This document shows positions 18,207-26,425 of a stretch of DNA of 64,000 bases, piece after piece. Source of the stretch: Lachnospiraceae bacterium (GTDB lineage: Bacteria > Bacillota > Clostridia > Lachnospirales > Lachnospiraceae); NCBI GenBank assembly GCA_017448245.1, contig JAFSLV010000038.1, forward strand, positions 1-64,000, written 5' to 3'. The notes under the pieces are model-generated. The model was not told the DNA's origin, ran no database searches, and was given only the letters and a program-made list of their open reading frames with translations. How positions within the stretch are numbered: position 1 is the first letter of the stretch; each line of letters starts with the position of its first letter. The translations under genes and the position numbers were made by a program.

Positions 18207-18713
18207 TTATGCGTTGTCCGGCTGCATCTTCAGGTCGCCGCCGTCATCGTGCAGAAGCGTTTCTTGTGCGCCGTCCGCCGCGGCGGTTGCCAGACGGTCA
18301 CAGCGCTCGTTCCTCTCCTGTCCCGCATGTCCCTTGACCCAAATCCAGCGGATCGTATGCGGCGCAGCCGCCGTAAGCAGCCTCTCCCAGAGTGCGCGGT
18401 TTTTGACGGGCGACTTTCCTTTTGTCTTCCATCCGTTTTTTTTCCAGTTGTCTATCCAGCCTTCATTGAAAGCATCCACGACATATTTGGAATCGGCAAA
18501 GAGCTCAACCTCACACGGGCGGTTCAGTGCTTCGAGCGCACGGATCGCCGCCATCAGCTCCATCCGGTTGTTGGTCGTTTTATCGTAACCGGCGGAGAAC
18601 TCCCTGATGTGAGATGAGCCCTTTGTATCGATGTATTCGATGACGGCGCCGTAGCCTCCCGGTCCTTCGGGATTGCCTCTGGCCGCACCGTCCGTATAAA
18701 TGGTAACCTTCAT
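18207..18713 (-). CDS. rnhA: Ribonuclease HI
   Basis: Cleaves RNA in RNA-DNA hybrids. 168 aa. The catalytic residues are present: Asp in [16 protein letters not shown] (residue 7), Glu in [10 protein letters not shown] (about 53), Asp in [11 protein letters not shown] (about 72), plus His and Asp in [20 protein letters not shown]-terminal acidic tail is extra. The ATG is preceded by TATAAT only 6 nt away and there is no ribosome site, so the mRNA is probably leaderless. First gene of the rnhA-amylase-dut-ABC run. Confidence 0.95.
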   Translation of the reverse strand: MKVTIYTDGAARGNPEGPGGYGAVIEYIDTKGSSHIREFSAGYDKTTNNRMELMAAIRALEALNRPCEVELFADSKYVVDAFNEGWIDNWKKNGWKTKGKSPVKNRALWERLLTAAAPHTIRWIWVKGHAGQERNERCDRLATAAADGAQETLLHDDGGDLKMQPDNA

Positions 18714-18719
18714 GCTACC

Positions 18720-18728
18720 ATTATAACA
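18720..18728 (-). promoter_or_regulatory. Extended -10 of rnhA, 6 nt before the ATG
   Basis: Minus-strand TGT-TATAAT, a perfect extended -10; the hexamer ends 6 nt (GGTAGC) before the rnhA ATG. The predicted transcription start coincides with the start codon. The -35 region is poor. Confidence 0.7.
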
Positions 18729-18759
18729 TATACTGCCTGATCTATTACCTCTGTGTCTC

Positions 18760-20046
18760 TTACCTTAGCTTTTCCTCTATTTCCCTACGGATCTGCTCGA
18801 TTCCCGTTCCTTTTTCCAGCGCGATGCGGGACAGATCTTCATATTCGAGCTTTTCGCGTCTTGTGCCGTATCCTTCGGAGATCTTTCTGCGCACGGGTCC
18901 AAAGGAAGTCTCAAGCGTTTCGATTCTTCTCGTGAGCACATGTCTGAGACTCCGGTATTCCCTCACGCCGATCGACGTGGTATGCGCAAAGATCGCCCGT
19001 AAGACCTTGTCCTTGTCCGCTTCGCGGCACATCACGCTCAGCAAATAACCGGGGCGGTTCTTTTTCATAAAGATCGACTGTGTATACACCTCAATCGCGC
19101 CCGCCTCAAAGAAACGGTCATAGGCAAAACCGAGCTGTTCCGCCGTCATGTCATCCATATTGCAAAGCAGCTCCGTCACCTCGTCCGTTTTGTCCTCCGC
19201 CTCTCCCAGCAGGATCCGCAGGCAGTTGGCATATGCACCAAAGTCCTTCCTTCCCATTCCGTAGCCTGCCTTTTCGATCACCATCTGCGGCATCCGGTCA
19301 AAGCGCGTCGCAAAGTGCTTTAAAAGAGCGGCGCCCGTCGGCGTGCACAGCTCGCCCCGGATCTCTCCTCCGTAGGAAGGAACCCCCTGAAGGATATGGG
19401 CGGTCGCGGGGGCGGGAACCGGTAAAATGCCGTGTGCGCACCGCACCTTGCCGCTGCCGACATGCACGGGCGAGACAACCACCTCGTCCGGATGAAGCCG
19501 TTCCATCAACAGGCATACTCCCGTGATATCCGCAATCGCATCCTTTTGTCCCACCTCGTGAAAATGAATCTCCGATACCGTTGTACCGTGTGCATGCGCT
19601 TCCGCTTCCGCAATCAGGGTATATACCGAAAGAACATCCTCCCTGACACGGCCGGACACCGGCATGCCGCGCACAATCTCCTCCACGTCCCGCATGGACG
19701 CATGATGATGATGGTGGGGATGGTCGTCGTGATCATGATGGTGGTCATGATCATGTTCATGGTCATGATGATGCTCATGGTCAGGCGCATGCTCATGGCC
19801 CTGATCGTGATGCTCCTCCACATCCTCGGTCCACTCTTCTTCGCCCGCGATCTTCACCGTAAAATGCGTCCCGGCAATCCCGCACTTTGTCATCGGATCC
19901 GCGCTTACCGTCACGTCCTTCAGACCCAGCGCATTCATCTGCGCAAGGAAGGCCTTCCGATCCTCCCCGTCCAGCAGCTCGTACAATGCCGCGTTCAGCA
20001 TATCCCCTGCGGCACCCATGCCGCAATCGATATAAAGTGTTTTCAT
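18760..20046 (-). CDS. larC: LarC nickel insertion protein (nickel-pincer cofactor synthesis)
   Basis: CTP-dependent cyclometallase that inserts nickel into pyridinium-3,5-bisthiocarboxylic acid mononucleotide, the last step in making the cofactor of lactate racemase-type enzymes. 428 aa in one frame; in Lactobacillus the gene is split by a programmed frameshift, which is not needed here. The N-terminal [18 protein letters not shown] is diagnostic. A metal-binding stretch of alternating His and Asp lies at about residues 78-117 (DNA about 19695-19815), and the C-terminal part has [25 protein letters not shown] precedes the ATG. Third gene of larE-larB-larC. Confidence 0.93.
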   Translation of the reverse strand: MKTLYIDCGMGAAGDMLNAALYELLDGEDRKAFLAQMNALGLKDVTVSADPMTKCGIAGTHFTVKIAGEEEWTEDVEEHHDQGHEHAPDHEHHHDHEHDHDHHHDHDDHPHHHHHASMRDVEEIVRGMPVSGRVREDVLSVYTLIAEAEAHAHGTTVSEIHFHEVGQKDAIADITGVCLLMERLHPDEVVVSPVHVGSGKVRCAHGILPVPAPATAHILQGVPSYGGEIRGELCTPTGAALLKHFATRFDRMPQMVIEKAGYGMGRKDFGAYANCLRILLGEAEDKTDEVTELLCNMDDMTAEQLGFAYDRFFEAGAIEVYTQSIFMKKNRPGYLLSVMCREADKDKVLRAIFAHTTSIGVREYRSLRHVLTRRIETLETSFGPVRRKISEGYGTRREKLEYEDLSRIALEKGTGIEQIRREIEEKLR

Positions 20047-20067
20047 TATCTTATCCCTTCTTTTGGA

Positions 20068-20841
20068 TCAGTGCACATCTTCCGTCTGTTCTCTTTTTCC
20101 CGTATGATTGATCATGGAGGCGAGATATCCCGCGCCGAACCCGTTATCGATATTGACTACGGATACCCCCGACGCACAGGAATTGAGCATCGACAACAGG
20201 GCGCTCACACCGTGGAAGGATGCGCCGTAACCGATCGAAGTGGGCACGGCAATCACCGGGCAGTCCGCAAGTCCGCCGATCACGCTCGCCAGCGCTCCCT
20301 CCATACCGGCGATCGCCACGATCACCGTGGCGCTCATGATCTCTTCCATATGTGCCAGCATGCGGTGCAAACCCGCCACGCCGACGTCATAGAGACGCAC
20401 CACCTCGTTGCCGAGCGTCTCGGCCGTCATCGCCGCTTCCTCCGCAACGGGAATATCGCTGGTACCGCCGGTCGCAACGACGATCTTCCCGATCCCCGTG
20501 GGAGCCGGGATCTCGCCGATCACGCCGATCTGCGCGCGTTCGTCGTATTTCATCGGATGCGTTTTCTTTACTTCCTCCGCCTTCTCCCCGGACATTCTTG
20601 TCACGAGGATCGTGCCCTGCCCGTTTTTTTTGAGTACATCAACAATCCCGATGATCTGCTCCGGCGTCTTGCCGCTTCCGAAGATCACCTCCGTCGCGCC
20701 CTGTCTCGTCTTTCGGTGAAGATCCACCTTGGCGTATCCGATGTCTTCAAACGGCGCCTTCTTGATGGTTAACAGTGCGTCATCAATACTGATCTTTCCT
20801 TCCCTGACGTCCTCGAGCAATTGTCTGATTTCCGTGTTCAT
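20068..20841 (-). CDS. larB: LarB nickel-pincer cofactor carboxylase/hydrolase
   Basis: Carboxylates nicotinic acid adenine dinucleotide and releases AMP, the first step of nickel-pincer cofactor synthesis. 257 aa. The C-terminal half is PurE-like, with VVATGGTSDIPVAEEAAMTA, VVIVAIAGMEGALASVIGGL and VPTSIGYGASF. The N-terminal segment (KISIDDALLTIKKAPFEDIGYAKVD) is the LarB-specific region. Start at 20841 with GGGAGGACAAAG upstream. It lies between larE and larC with gaps of 60 and 21 nt. Confidence 0.93.
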   Translation of the reverse strand: MNTEIRQLLEDVREGKISIDDALLTIKKAPFEDIGYAKVDLHRKTRQGATEVIFGSGKTPEQIIGIVDVLKKNGQGTILVTRMSGEKAEEVKKTHPMKYDERAQIGVIGEIPAPTGIGKIVVATGGTSDIPVAEEAAMTAETLGNEVVRLYDVGVAGLHRMLAHMEEIMSATVIVAIAGMEGALASVIGGLADCPVIAVPTSIGYGASFHGVSALLSMLNSCASGVSVVNIDNGFGAGYLASMINHTGKREQTEDVH

Positions 20842-20901
20842 ATTCTTTGTCCTCCCGGGCTTGTCCGAATCGAAACCGGTCTGTTGCAGTCCAAAAAGAT
20901 G

Positions 20902-21651
20902 TTATCTGGGATTCGGATCGAGCAATACCTCCGGATACCATGTCAGAAGCTTCTGCTCAATCTGTTGCCACTCCTCTTTGATGCGCGCCGTCTGCGCGGA
21001 AGGTACCTGTACCAGGGCGTTGTCCTCTTTGGTCGTGCGTACACGAAAATCGGTATAGCCCTGTTCGAACAGATAGTTTTCCGCCTGCTCCGTGCGATGC
21101 AGTGCCTCTTTGGTAATTTCCGTTCCCGTCGGAATCCTGGTGGCCAGACACGCGTAAGCCGGTTTGTCCCAGGTAAAAAGGCCCGCCTCCTTTGAGCGGC
21201 GCCGTATCTCCTCCTTGGTGAGTCCGCAGATGCGCAGCGGCGACAGGACCCGCATTTCCGCAAGCGCCCGCATTCCGGGACGGTCCGATGCGTCATCCGA
21301 CGCGTTGGTCCCGTCGAGGATCTCCGTATAGCCGTCCTCTCCGGCCTTTGCAAGGATCGTTCCGAAAATCGACTGCTTGCAATAATAGCAACGGTCCTCC
21401 GGATTGGCCCTGACCTCCGGTACCGCAAGCACATCCTTTTCGATCACCGTCATCTTTGCCCCGACCTGTGCCGCCAGCTTCCTTGCGTCCCGCAACTCAA
21501 ACGCCGGCTGGAACTGTGCATTGACATAGTAGGCGTGCACATCCGCCCCGTTCCGTACGGCCTCGTACAAAAGATAGGCAGAGTCCACGCCTCCCGAAAA
21601 TGCTATGGCGGTTTTTGGATGCTCCCTGAAAAAAGTCTCTATCGTCATCAT
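20902..21651 (-). CDS. larE: LarE ATP-dependent sacrificial sulfur transferase
   Basis: PP-loop ATPase that adenylates the LarB product and donates sulfur to make the dithio-acid precursor of the nickel-pincer cofactor. About 249 aa. The PP-loop is IAFSGGVDSAYLLYEA near residue 16, then CYYCKQSIF and LDGTNASDDASDRPGMRAL. Conventional LarE gives up a conserved cysteine (CxxxR region); the CLATRIPTGTEI segment near residue 172 is in that position. Two tandem ATGs (21651, 21648) lie 6 and 9 nt after a TATAAT and there is no ribosome site. No larA racemase gene is present in the window. Confidence 0.92.
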   Translation of the reverse strand: MMTIETFFREHPKTAIAFSGGVDSAYLLYEAVRNGADVHAYYVNAQFQPAFELRDARKLAAQVGAKMTVIEKDVLAVPEVRANPEDRCYYCKQSIFGTILAKAGEDGYTEILDGTNASDDASDRPGMRALAEMRVLSPLRICGLTKEEIRRRSKEAGLFTWDKPAYACLATRIPTGTEITKEALHRTEQAENYLFEQGYTDFRVRTTKEDNALVQVPSAQTARIKEEWQQIEQKLLTWYPEVLLDPNPR

Positions 21652-21657
21652 CCGATT

Positions 21658-21663
21658 ATTATA
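21658..21663 (-). promoter_or_regulatory. -10 box of larE, 6 nt before the ATG
   Basis: Minus-strand TATAAT ending 6 nt before the first of two larE ATG codons. The following AATCGG contains no ribosome-binding site, so translation of a leaderless message is the simplest reading. The -35 at 17 bp is weak (TCGTTT). Confidence 0.6.
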
Positions 21664-21700
21664 CAACATCTGACGGAAAGAAACGATGTTTTTTCAAAAG

Positions 21701-22660
21701 TCACTGAAACTGGTACGCCTCTTCGTTGCCCTTTGCAAAGGAGCCAGCTACATAGATCGCCGCGCCCTCGTCTCCCGTATAATCATATCCCGTCAGATAG
21801 ACCTCCTCTTTGCCCGGGCGGCACATGGCATGGGTCGAATTGAGATTGTGTCCCTTTTCCCTGTTCGGCAGCAGGATCTGTCCGATCGGATGGCCCTCCC
21901 GGTTAAAGACCAGATAGCGGCCCTGCCGGTACATCGCCACGTAGAGATTGTCGTCATTGTCGATACTTACGGAATCCGGCCCCTGTCCGCCGACCGTATG
22001 ATACGGGACATAGCCAAGCTGCTCTTCGATCAGATACCGGATGATAAAGCCGGTCGCCATCTCTGCCACCCACAGTGTCCTGCCGTCCTTTGACAGACAT
22101 ACACCGTTGGGGGAAGCAAGCCCCGTCAGCACGGGCGTGATCTTTTGGAAGGAAGGATCGACACGGTAGACGCCGCCCTTCGGCTCCTGGAATGTTCCGA
22201 TGTATTCACCAAAGACAAAACCGCCGTCCCTGTCAAAGCAAAGGTCATTGATGTTATAGCCTTCGATCAGAAAACGCGCATCTGTTCCGTCCGGATTCAT
22301 GACCATGATACCGCCGACATTGGAATGCTTCATCAGGGCTCTTCCTCCCTGGGAGCAGATCGCGACGAAGAGCCTGCCGTCCTTATGGATCTTGACGGCC
22401 GCGATCTTATGTCCTCTTTCCGGGTCCGCACGCCAAACGGTCGTCACCTCTTTTGTCTGCATGTCGACCTTGAGGATCCTGCCCTGATTGACCTCGGTGC
22501 AGTAGAGATCTCCCTTTCTGTCAAAGCACAGCCCTTCGAGCGAGCCCTTTGCGTCCGGCACCCTGACAAACAGTTCGGCCGTTACGGTCTGCAGGCTTTT
22601 CTCCCACGGAGGAATCGGGGCAAAACGGTCTTCGGGTCCGTAATTGAGTTTTGCTGGCAT
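21701..22660 (-). CDS. SMP-30/gluconolactonase-like beta-propeller protein
   Basis: 319-aa protein built from beta-propeller repeats of the SMP-30/gluconolactonase/LRE type: GSLEGLCFDRKGDLYCTEV, NDLCFDRDGGFVFGEYIG, SPNGVCLSKDGRTLWVAE and DSVSIDNDDNLYVAMYRQG. Family members are calcium- or zinc-dependent lactonases of sugar acids. No signal peptide, so cytoplasmic. Start at 22660 (MPAKLNYGPED) set by AAAGGAG 8 nt upstream; the frame extends to 22765 but that part holds the intergenic region. It lies 49 nt before larE in the same direction. Lactonase activity is inferred from the family only. Confidence 0.75.
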   Translation of the reverse strand: MPAKLNYGPEDRFAPIPPWEKSLQTVTAELFVRVPDAKGSLEGLCFDRKGDLYCTEVNQGRILKVDMQTKEVTTVWRADPERGHKIAAVKIHKDGRLFVAICSQGGRALMKHSNVGGIMVMNPDGTDARFLIEGYNINDLCFDRDGGFVFGEYIGTFQEPKGGVYRVDPSFQKITPVLTGLASPNGVCLSKDGRTLWVAEMATGFIIRYLIEEQLGYVPYHTVGGQGPDSVSIDNDDNLYVAMYRQGRYLVFNREGHPIGQILLPNREKGHNLNSTHAMCRPGKEEVYLTGYDYTGDEGAAIYVAGSFAKGNEEAYQFQ

Positions 22661-22814
22661 GGCTGTCACTCCTTTTGCGTGATTTACATAAACGGTTTCC
22701 ACTGTTATTGTATCCCCTGCGGTGTCCCCGCTTCCAATATCTTTATGATATTTCACCATAGGCAAACGCTATAGATCCATTACGTGCAATTATTTTTTCC
22801 AAATAAGAAAAACG

Positions 22815-22823
22815 TGGTATACT
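22815..22823 (+). promoter_or_regulatory. Extended -10 promoter of nfnBA
   Basis: TGG-TATACT at 22815-22823, about 28 nt before the nfnB ATG, with AGGAGG between. The -35 position holds only TTTTCC, consistent with reliance on the extended -10. Confidence 0.65.
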
Positions 22824-22851
22824 AAGTCATCAGACATGAGGAGGAAAAGGA

Positions 22852-24246
22852 ATGGATCTGACCGTACGTATCCCCGTAAGGGAACAGGATGCCGCGCAAA
22901 GGGCACACAATTTTGACGAAGTATGCCTCGGCTACGACGAAAAGGAAGCCATGCAGGAGGCCGCACGCTGCCTCAACTGCAAGAATCCGCGTTGCGTCGA
23001 GGGCTGTCCCGTCCGCATCAATATCCCCAAATTTATCATGGAGATCAAGGACGGCGATGCTAAGAAAGCCTATGAGACCTTAAGCGAATCCTCCGCGCTC
23101 CCCGCCGTCTGCGGCAGGGTCTGTCCGCAGGAGACGCAGTGTGAGGGCCGCTGCGTGAGAGGCATCAAGGGCGATCCCGTCTCGATCGGCAAGCTCGAAC
23201 GCTTTGCCGCGGACTATGCGCTGCAGCACGGCATACGTCCGCCCGGCGCCAAAGAAAAGAAAGAGGAAAAGGTCGCGGTCATCGGCTCCGGTCCCGCGGG
23301 ACTGACCTGTGCGGGAGACCTCGCCAAATACGGCTATGATGTCACCATCTTTGAAGCACTGCATGAACCGGGCGGCGTTCTCGTCTACGGCATCCCGGAA
23401 TTCAGGCTGCCCAAGGACGATATCGTCAAAAAGGACATCGACAACGTACGATCGCTGGGTGTCAAAATCGTGACGGACGTCGTGATCGGCAAGTCCTTTA
23501 CCGTTGCGGATCTGATGGAGGAGGAAGGCTTTGATGCCGTCTTCATCGGCTCGGGCGCGGGACTCCCGATGTTTATGCATATTCCGGGCGAGCAGTCACT
23601 CGGCGTCTTCAGCGCCAATGAGTTTCTGACCAGAAATAATCTGATGAAGGCATTCCGCAAGGACGCAAAGACCCCCATCATGCGTCCCAAAAAGTGCGTC
23701 GTCGTCGGCGGCGGCAATGTCGCGATGGATGCCGCGCGTACGGCGCTGCGTCTCGGTGCGGAGGTCCATGTCGTCTACCGCAGGTCCGACGAGGAGCTTC
23801 CGGCGCGCCGCGAAGAAATCGAGCATGCCAAAGAAGAAGGCGTCATCTTTGATCTTCTCACCAACCCGGTCGAGATCCTATCCGACGAAAACGGCTGCGT
23901 CACGGGATGCCGGTGTATCCGCATGGAACTCGGAGAACCCGACGAATCCGGCAGGCGTCGTCCCGTTCCGATCAAAGGTTCGGAATTTGTCTTTGACTGC
24001 GATGCCGTGATCATGTCGCTCGGTACCTCGCCCAATCCGCTCATCTCCTCCACCACGAAGGATCTCGAGATGAACAAAAGAGGCTGTATTGTCGCGGACG
24101 AAACAACAGGCGCCACTTCGATCGAAGGCGTCTTTGCGGGCGGTGATGCCGTAATCGGCGCCGCGACCGTCATCCTTGCCATGGGGGCGGGGCGTGCCGC
24201 GGCCAGGGGCATCCACGAATATCTGGAGGGGAAAAAACATGTTTGA
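22852..24246 (+). CDS. nfnB: NfnB/SudA-type NADPH-binding flavoprotein (GltA-like)
   Basis: 464-aa flavoprotein homologous to the small subunit of glutamate synthase. The N-terminus has a 4Fe-4S-type cysteine set (RCLNCKNPRCVEGCPV, then GRVCPQETQCEGRC); then the FAD fold IGSGPAGLTCAGDLAKYGYDV, the NADPH fold VVGGGNVAMDAARTALRLGA and a final GVFAGGDAVIGAATVILAMGAGRAA. No glutamate synthase large subunit is adjacent. Its coupled partner is an FNR-like subunit, as in NfnAB, the electron-bifurcating ferredoxin:NAD/NADPH transhydrogenase, or the related SudAB. AGGAGG fixes the start. It overlaps the next gene by 8 nt. Confidence 0.85.
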   Translation: MDLTVRIPVREQDAAQRAHNFDEVCLGYDEKEAMQEAARCLNCKNPRCVEGCPVRINIPKFIMEIKDGDAKKAYETLSESSALPAVCGRVCPQETQCEGRCVRGIKGDPVSIGKLERFAADYALQHGIRPPGAKEKKEEKVAVIGSGPAGLTCAGDLAKYGYDVTIFEALHEPGGVLVYGIPEFRLPKDDIVKKDIDNVRSLGVKIVTDVVIGKSFTVADLMEEEGFDAVFIGSGAGLPMFMHIPGEQSLGVFSANEFLTRNNLMKAFRKDAKTPIMRPKKCVVVGGGNVAMDAARTALRLGAEVHVVYRRSDEELPARREEIEHAKEEGVIFDLLTNPVEILSDENGCVTGCRCIRMELGEPDESGRRRPVPIKGSEFVFDCDAVIMSLGTSPNPLISSTTKDLEMNKRGCIVADETTGATSIEGVFAGGDAVIGAATVILAMGAGRAAARGIHEYLEGKKHV

Positions 24247-25084
24247 GATCTTAAAGAAAAGAGAACTGGCGCCCTCGATTTTTGAAATGATCGTCCATGC
24301 GCCCACCGTTGCCCGGTTCTGTAAGCCGGGTCAGTTTCTGATCGTCCGGGGATATGCCGACAGTGAGCGCATCCCGCTCACGATCTGCGATTATGATTCG
24401 GAAAAGGGCACGGTCCAGATCGTATTCCAGGTGGTCGGCGCGGATACGCTCAGGATGTCGCATCTCAATGAGGGGGACTGCTTTGCGGATATCGCGGGTC
24501 CTCTGGGTTGTGCTTCCGACCTGACGGAAGAAAGCGACGAGGAACTGAAAAATAAAAAGATCCTCTTTATTGCCGGCGGCGTCGGCACCGCCCCCGTCTA
24601 TCCTCAGCTCAAATGGTTAAAGGAGCACGGTGTCACGGCGGACTGCATCCTCGGCGCCAAAAACAGGGACTTTGTCATACTGGAGGAAGAAATCGGTGCC
24701 GTATCCAACCTCTTTATCACCACGGACGACGGCTCCTACGGCAGAAGCGGCATGGTGACCAAATGTCTCGAGGATCTGATTGCGGAAGGACACAGCTATG
24801 ATCACTGCGTGGCGATCGGTCCCATGATCATGATGAAATTTGTCTGTCAGCTGACAAAAAAGCTCGGCATCAAAACCATCGTCTCGATGAATCCGATCAT
24901 GGTCGACGGCACGGGCATGTGCGGCGCCTGCCGTCTGACGGTCGGAGGCGAGGTGAAGTTTGCCTGCGTGGACGGACCCGAATTTGACGGACACGCGGTC
25001 GATTTTGACCAGGCAATGATGCGGAGCCGCCAGTACAGGGAAGAAGAAGGTGCGCTTTTTGAGATCGAAAAAAAAGCCGGCTGA
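24239..25084 (+). CDS. nfnA: NfnA/SudB-type FNR-like iron-sulfur flavoprotein subunit
   Basis: 281-aa partner of the preceding flavoprotein. It has an N-terminal FAD-binding barrel (KPGQFLIVRGYADSERIPLT), an NAD-binding fold (ILFIAGGVGTAPVYPQLKWL) and a C-terminal 2Fe-2S cysteine cluster in GTGMCGACRLTVGGEVKFAC. The same architecture serves as the PyrK-type electron-transfer subunit, but the NfnB-like partner argues for NfnA/SudB. Start at 24239 (MFEILKKREL) is set by GGAGGGG inside the end of the upstream gene; the open frame from 24176 is an artefact. Confidence 0.85.
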   Translation: MFEILKKRELAPSIFEMIVHAPTVARFCKPGQFLIVRGYADSERIPLTICDYDSEKGTVQIVFQVVGADTLRMSHLNEGDCFADIAGPLGCASDLTEESDEELKNKKILFIAGGVGTAPVYPQLKWLKEHGVTADCILGAKNRDFVILEEEIGAVSNLFITTDDGSYGRSGMVTKCLEDLIAEGHSYDHCVAIGPMIMMKFVCQLTKKLGIKTIVSMNPIMVDGTGMCGACRLTVGGEVKFACVDGPEFDGHAVDFDQAMMRSRQYREEEGALFEIEKKAG

Positions 25085-25101
25085 ATGTGCCGGCTTTTTT
25101 T
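25071..25101 (+). terminator. Rho-independent terminator of nfnBA
   Basis: AAAAAGCCGGC / GCCGGCTTTTT, an 11-bp perfect stem with 7-nt loop TGAATGT, ending in seven T. The stem starts inside the last codons of nfnA and the stop codon lies in the loop. Confidence 0.95.
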
Positions 25102-25133
25102 GATCGCTTCTTTTCTCTGTTATGCGCACTCTC

Positions 25134-26354
25134 TCATGTGAACAGCTCCCTGTACCATTTCAGTGCATCCAGATAGCAGTGATAGACATCGTCCATATCC
25201 ATATCGTCCACGACCAGCAGTCTGAAGACCTCCGTCCAGGCTGCGTTTTCATACTGCAGCATAAAATACAGCACCGGATATAAGGGGCCCGACTGCTCAA
25301 GCAACGCGTTCCTGATATTGTCCGAGACCTGCACCATGTCGAGCGCCTCCTTCATCGGCTTGTCGAGCATGATGTCCACTGCGGAAAAGAGTCCCATCAG
25401 GAAGAGCTCCTGGGCAAGAATCGCTTTTTCAAAGACAGGCGCAAGATTCTCCGCAAATTTCGCGCGGATCAGCGTGAGTCTCGTGATTTCATTGGGCTTG
25501 TCCGCGCACAGCTCCTTGGTCACCGCCGTATTGATCCAGCGCTTGAGTTCTTTCTGACCGAGCATCGCCACCGCGTGCTGCACCGAGGAGATCTGTGCAT
25601 TGGGCGTCAGCCTGTTGGCGATTTCCAGAACGGATAAGATCAGCGCGGTATCGCGCCCGATGATCTGCGCGGCGTCCGTCAGGTCAAAATCCGGCTCGTT
25701 GACGATATTGAGCAGATGGATGTAGTTGACCTTCAACGGCGCAACGACCTTTTCGCTCTCCATGATCGGCGTCCTGAAAAAACGTCCCTCATAGAGATTG
25801 TAGCCGCCGCCCGCACACAGCGCTTCATACTCCTCCTGTGTGTCGACACCGACCGCGCACAGCTTGATATTGGGATAGATCTTGCCGAAATAGATCTTGG
25901 CCTTGTCGATGACGATCTTGCGGTGATTGAGCATGATATAATCCATCATCGACAGGATCTCACGGTATTGCTCGAACTGGTTGATTCTGAGTTTTGAGAT
26001 CGCAAGCTTGTAGCCCAGTTCCTTCAGCTGCCGGATCCGGTTGACATACATATCCTCGGTGGTCACGGTATTGTCGATCAGGAGTACCAGGCGGTCATGG
26101 GGGGCATGACACTGCTCGTCGAGATCCGTAAAGATCGAGATGTTGTTGAGTTCGACAAAGATCTCCGCGTCCGCCGACAGCGTTTCGATACCCATCGTGT
26201 CGACGATGTCAAAGCCCGCCACATACTGCGCACCGTCCAGATAACTCAGCCCGATCAGGCCGGAATTTACAAAGAAGTTTTCCCGTTGCGCAAGAATCGA
26301 ATACGCGCATACCTTCATCTTGTCGTCGAATAACGGTATCAAGGTCGCAATCAT
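25134..26354 (-). CDS. YuxH-type protein: degenerate EAL domain plus HDOD
   Basis: 406-aa cytoplasmic signalling protein. The N-terminal half (about 1-200) has the EAL-domain fold of YuxH-type proteins but lacks the EAL motif and the metal-binding glutamates (the VLEITE-like strand reads LVLLIDNTV), so it should not hydrolyse c-di-GMP. The C-terminal half is an HDOD domain (VNYIHLLNIVNEPDFDLTDAAQII, HAVAMLGQKELKRWI). Start at 26354 supported by GGAGGA 7 nt upstream. Located next to two GGDEF genes, which suggests a role in the same signalling circuit (inference). Confidence 0.82.
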   Translation of the reverse strand: MIATLIPLFDDKMKVCAYSILAQRENFFVNSGLIGLSYLDGAQYVAGFDIVDTMGIETLSADAEIFVELNNISIFTDLDEQCHAPHDRLVLLIDNTVTTEDMYVNRIRQLKELGYKLAISKLRINQFEQYREILSMMDYIMLNHRKIVIDKAKIYFGKIYPNIKLCAVGVDTQEEYEALCAGGGYNLYEGRFFRTPIMESEKVVAPLKVNYIHLLNIVNEPDFDLTDAAQIIGRDTALILSVLEIANRLTPNAQISSVQHAVAMLGQKELKRWINTAVTKELCADKPNEITRLTLIRAKFAENLAPVFEKAILAQELFLMGLFSAVDIMLDKPMKEALDMVQVSDNIRNALLEQSGPLYPVLYFMLQYENAAWTEVFRLLVVDDMDMDDVYHCYLDALKWYRELFT

Positions 26355-26405
26355 CGCCCGTTCCTCCCTGTCGGTTTTTCAAAGGCAGTGACCGTTCTTA
26401 TCTAC

Positions 26406-26414
26406 AGTATATCA
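26406..26414 (-). promoter_or_regulatory. Extended -10 promoter of the EAL/HDOD gene
   Basis: Minus-strand TGA-TATACT about 50 nt before the ATG; the -35 region overlaps the end of the upstream GGDEF gene and is weak. Confidence 0.5.
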
Positions 26415-26425
26415 CATCCGCATCC

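Noticed and set aside
18760..20046. Frameshift in larC as in Lactobacillus
   Set aside because: The frame is continuous over the full length, so no programmed frameshift is needed.
19432..20772. Long plus-strand frame (446 codons) antisense to larC-larB
   Set aside because: Both minus-strand genes are clear family members; the frame is an effect of GC-rich codon usage.
22145..22774. Plus-strand frame antisense to the SMP-30-like gene
   Set aside because: No recognisable domain and no ribosome site; propeller repeats on the minus strand are clear.
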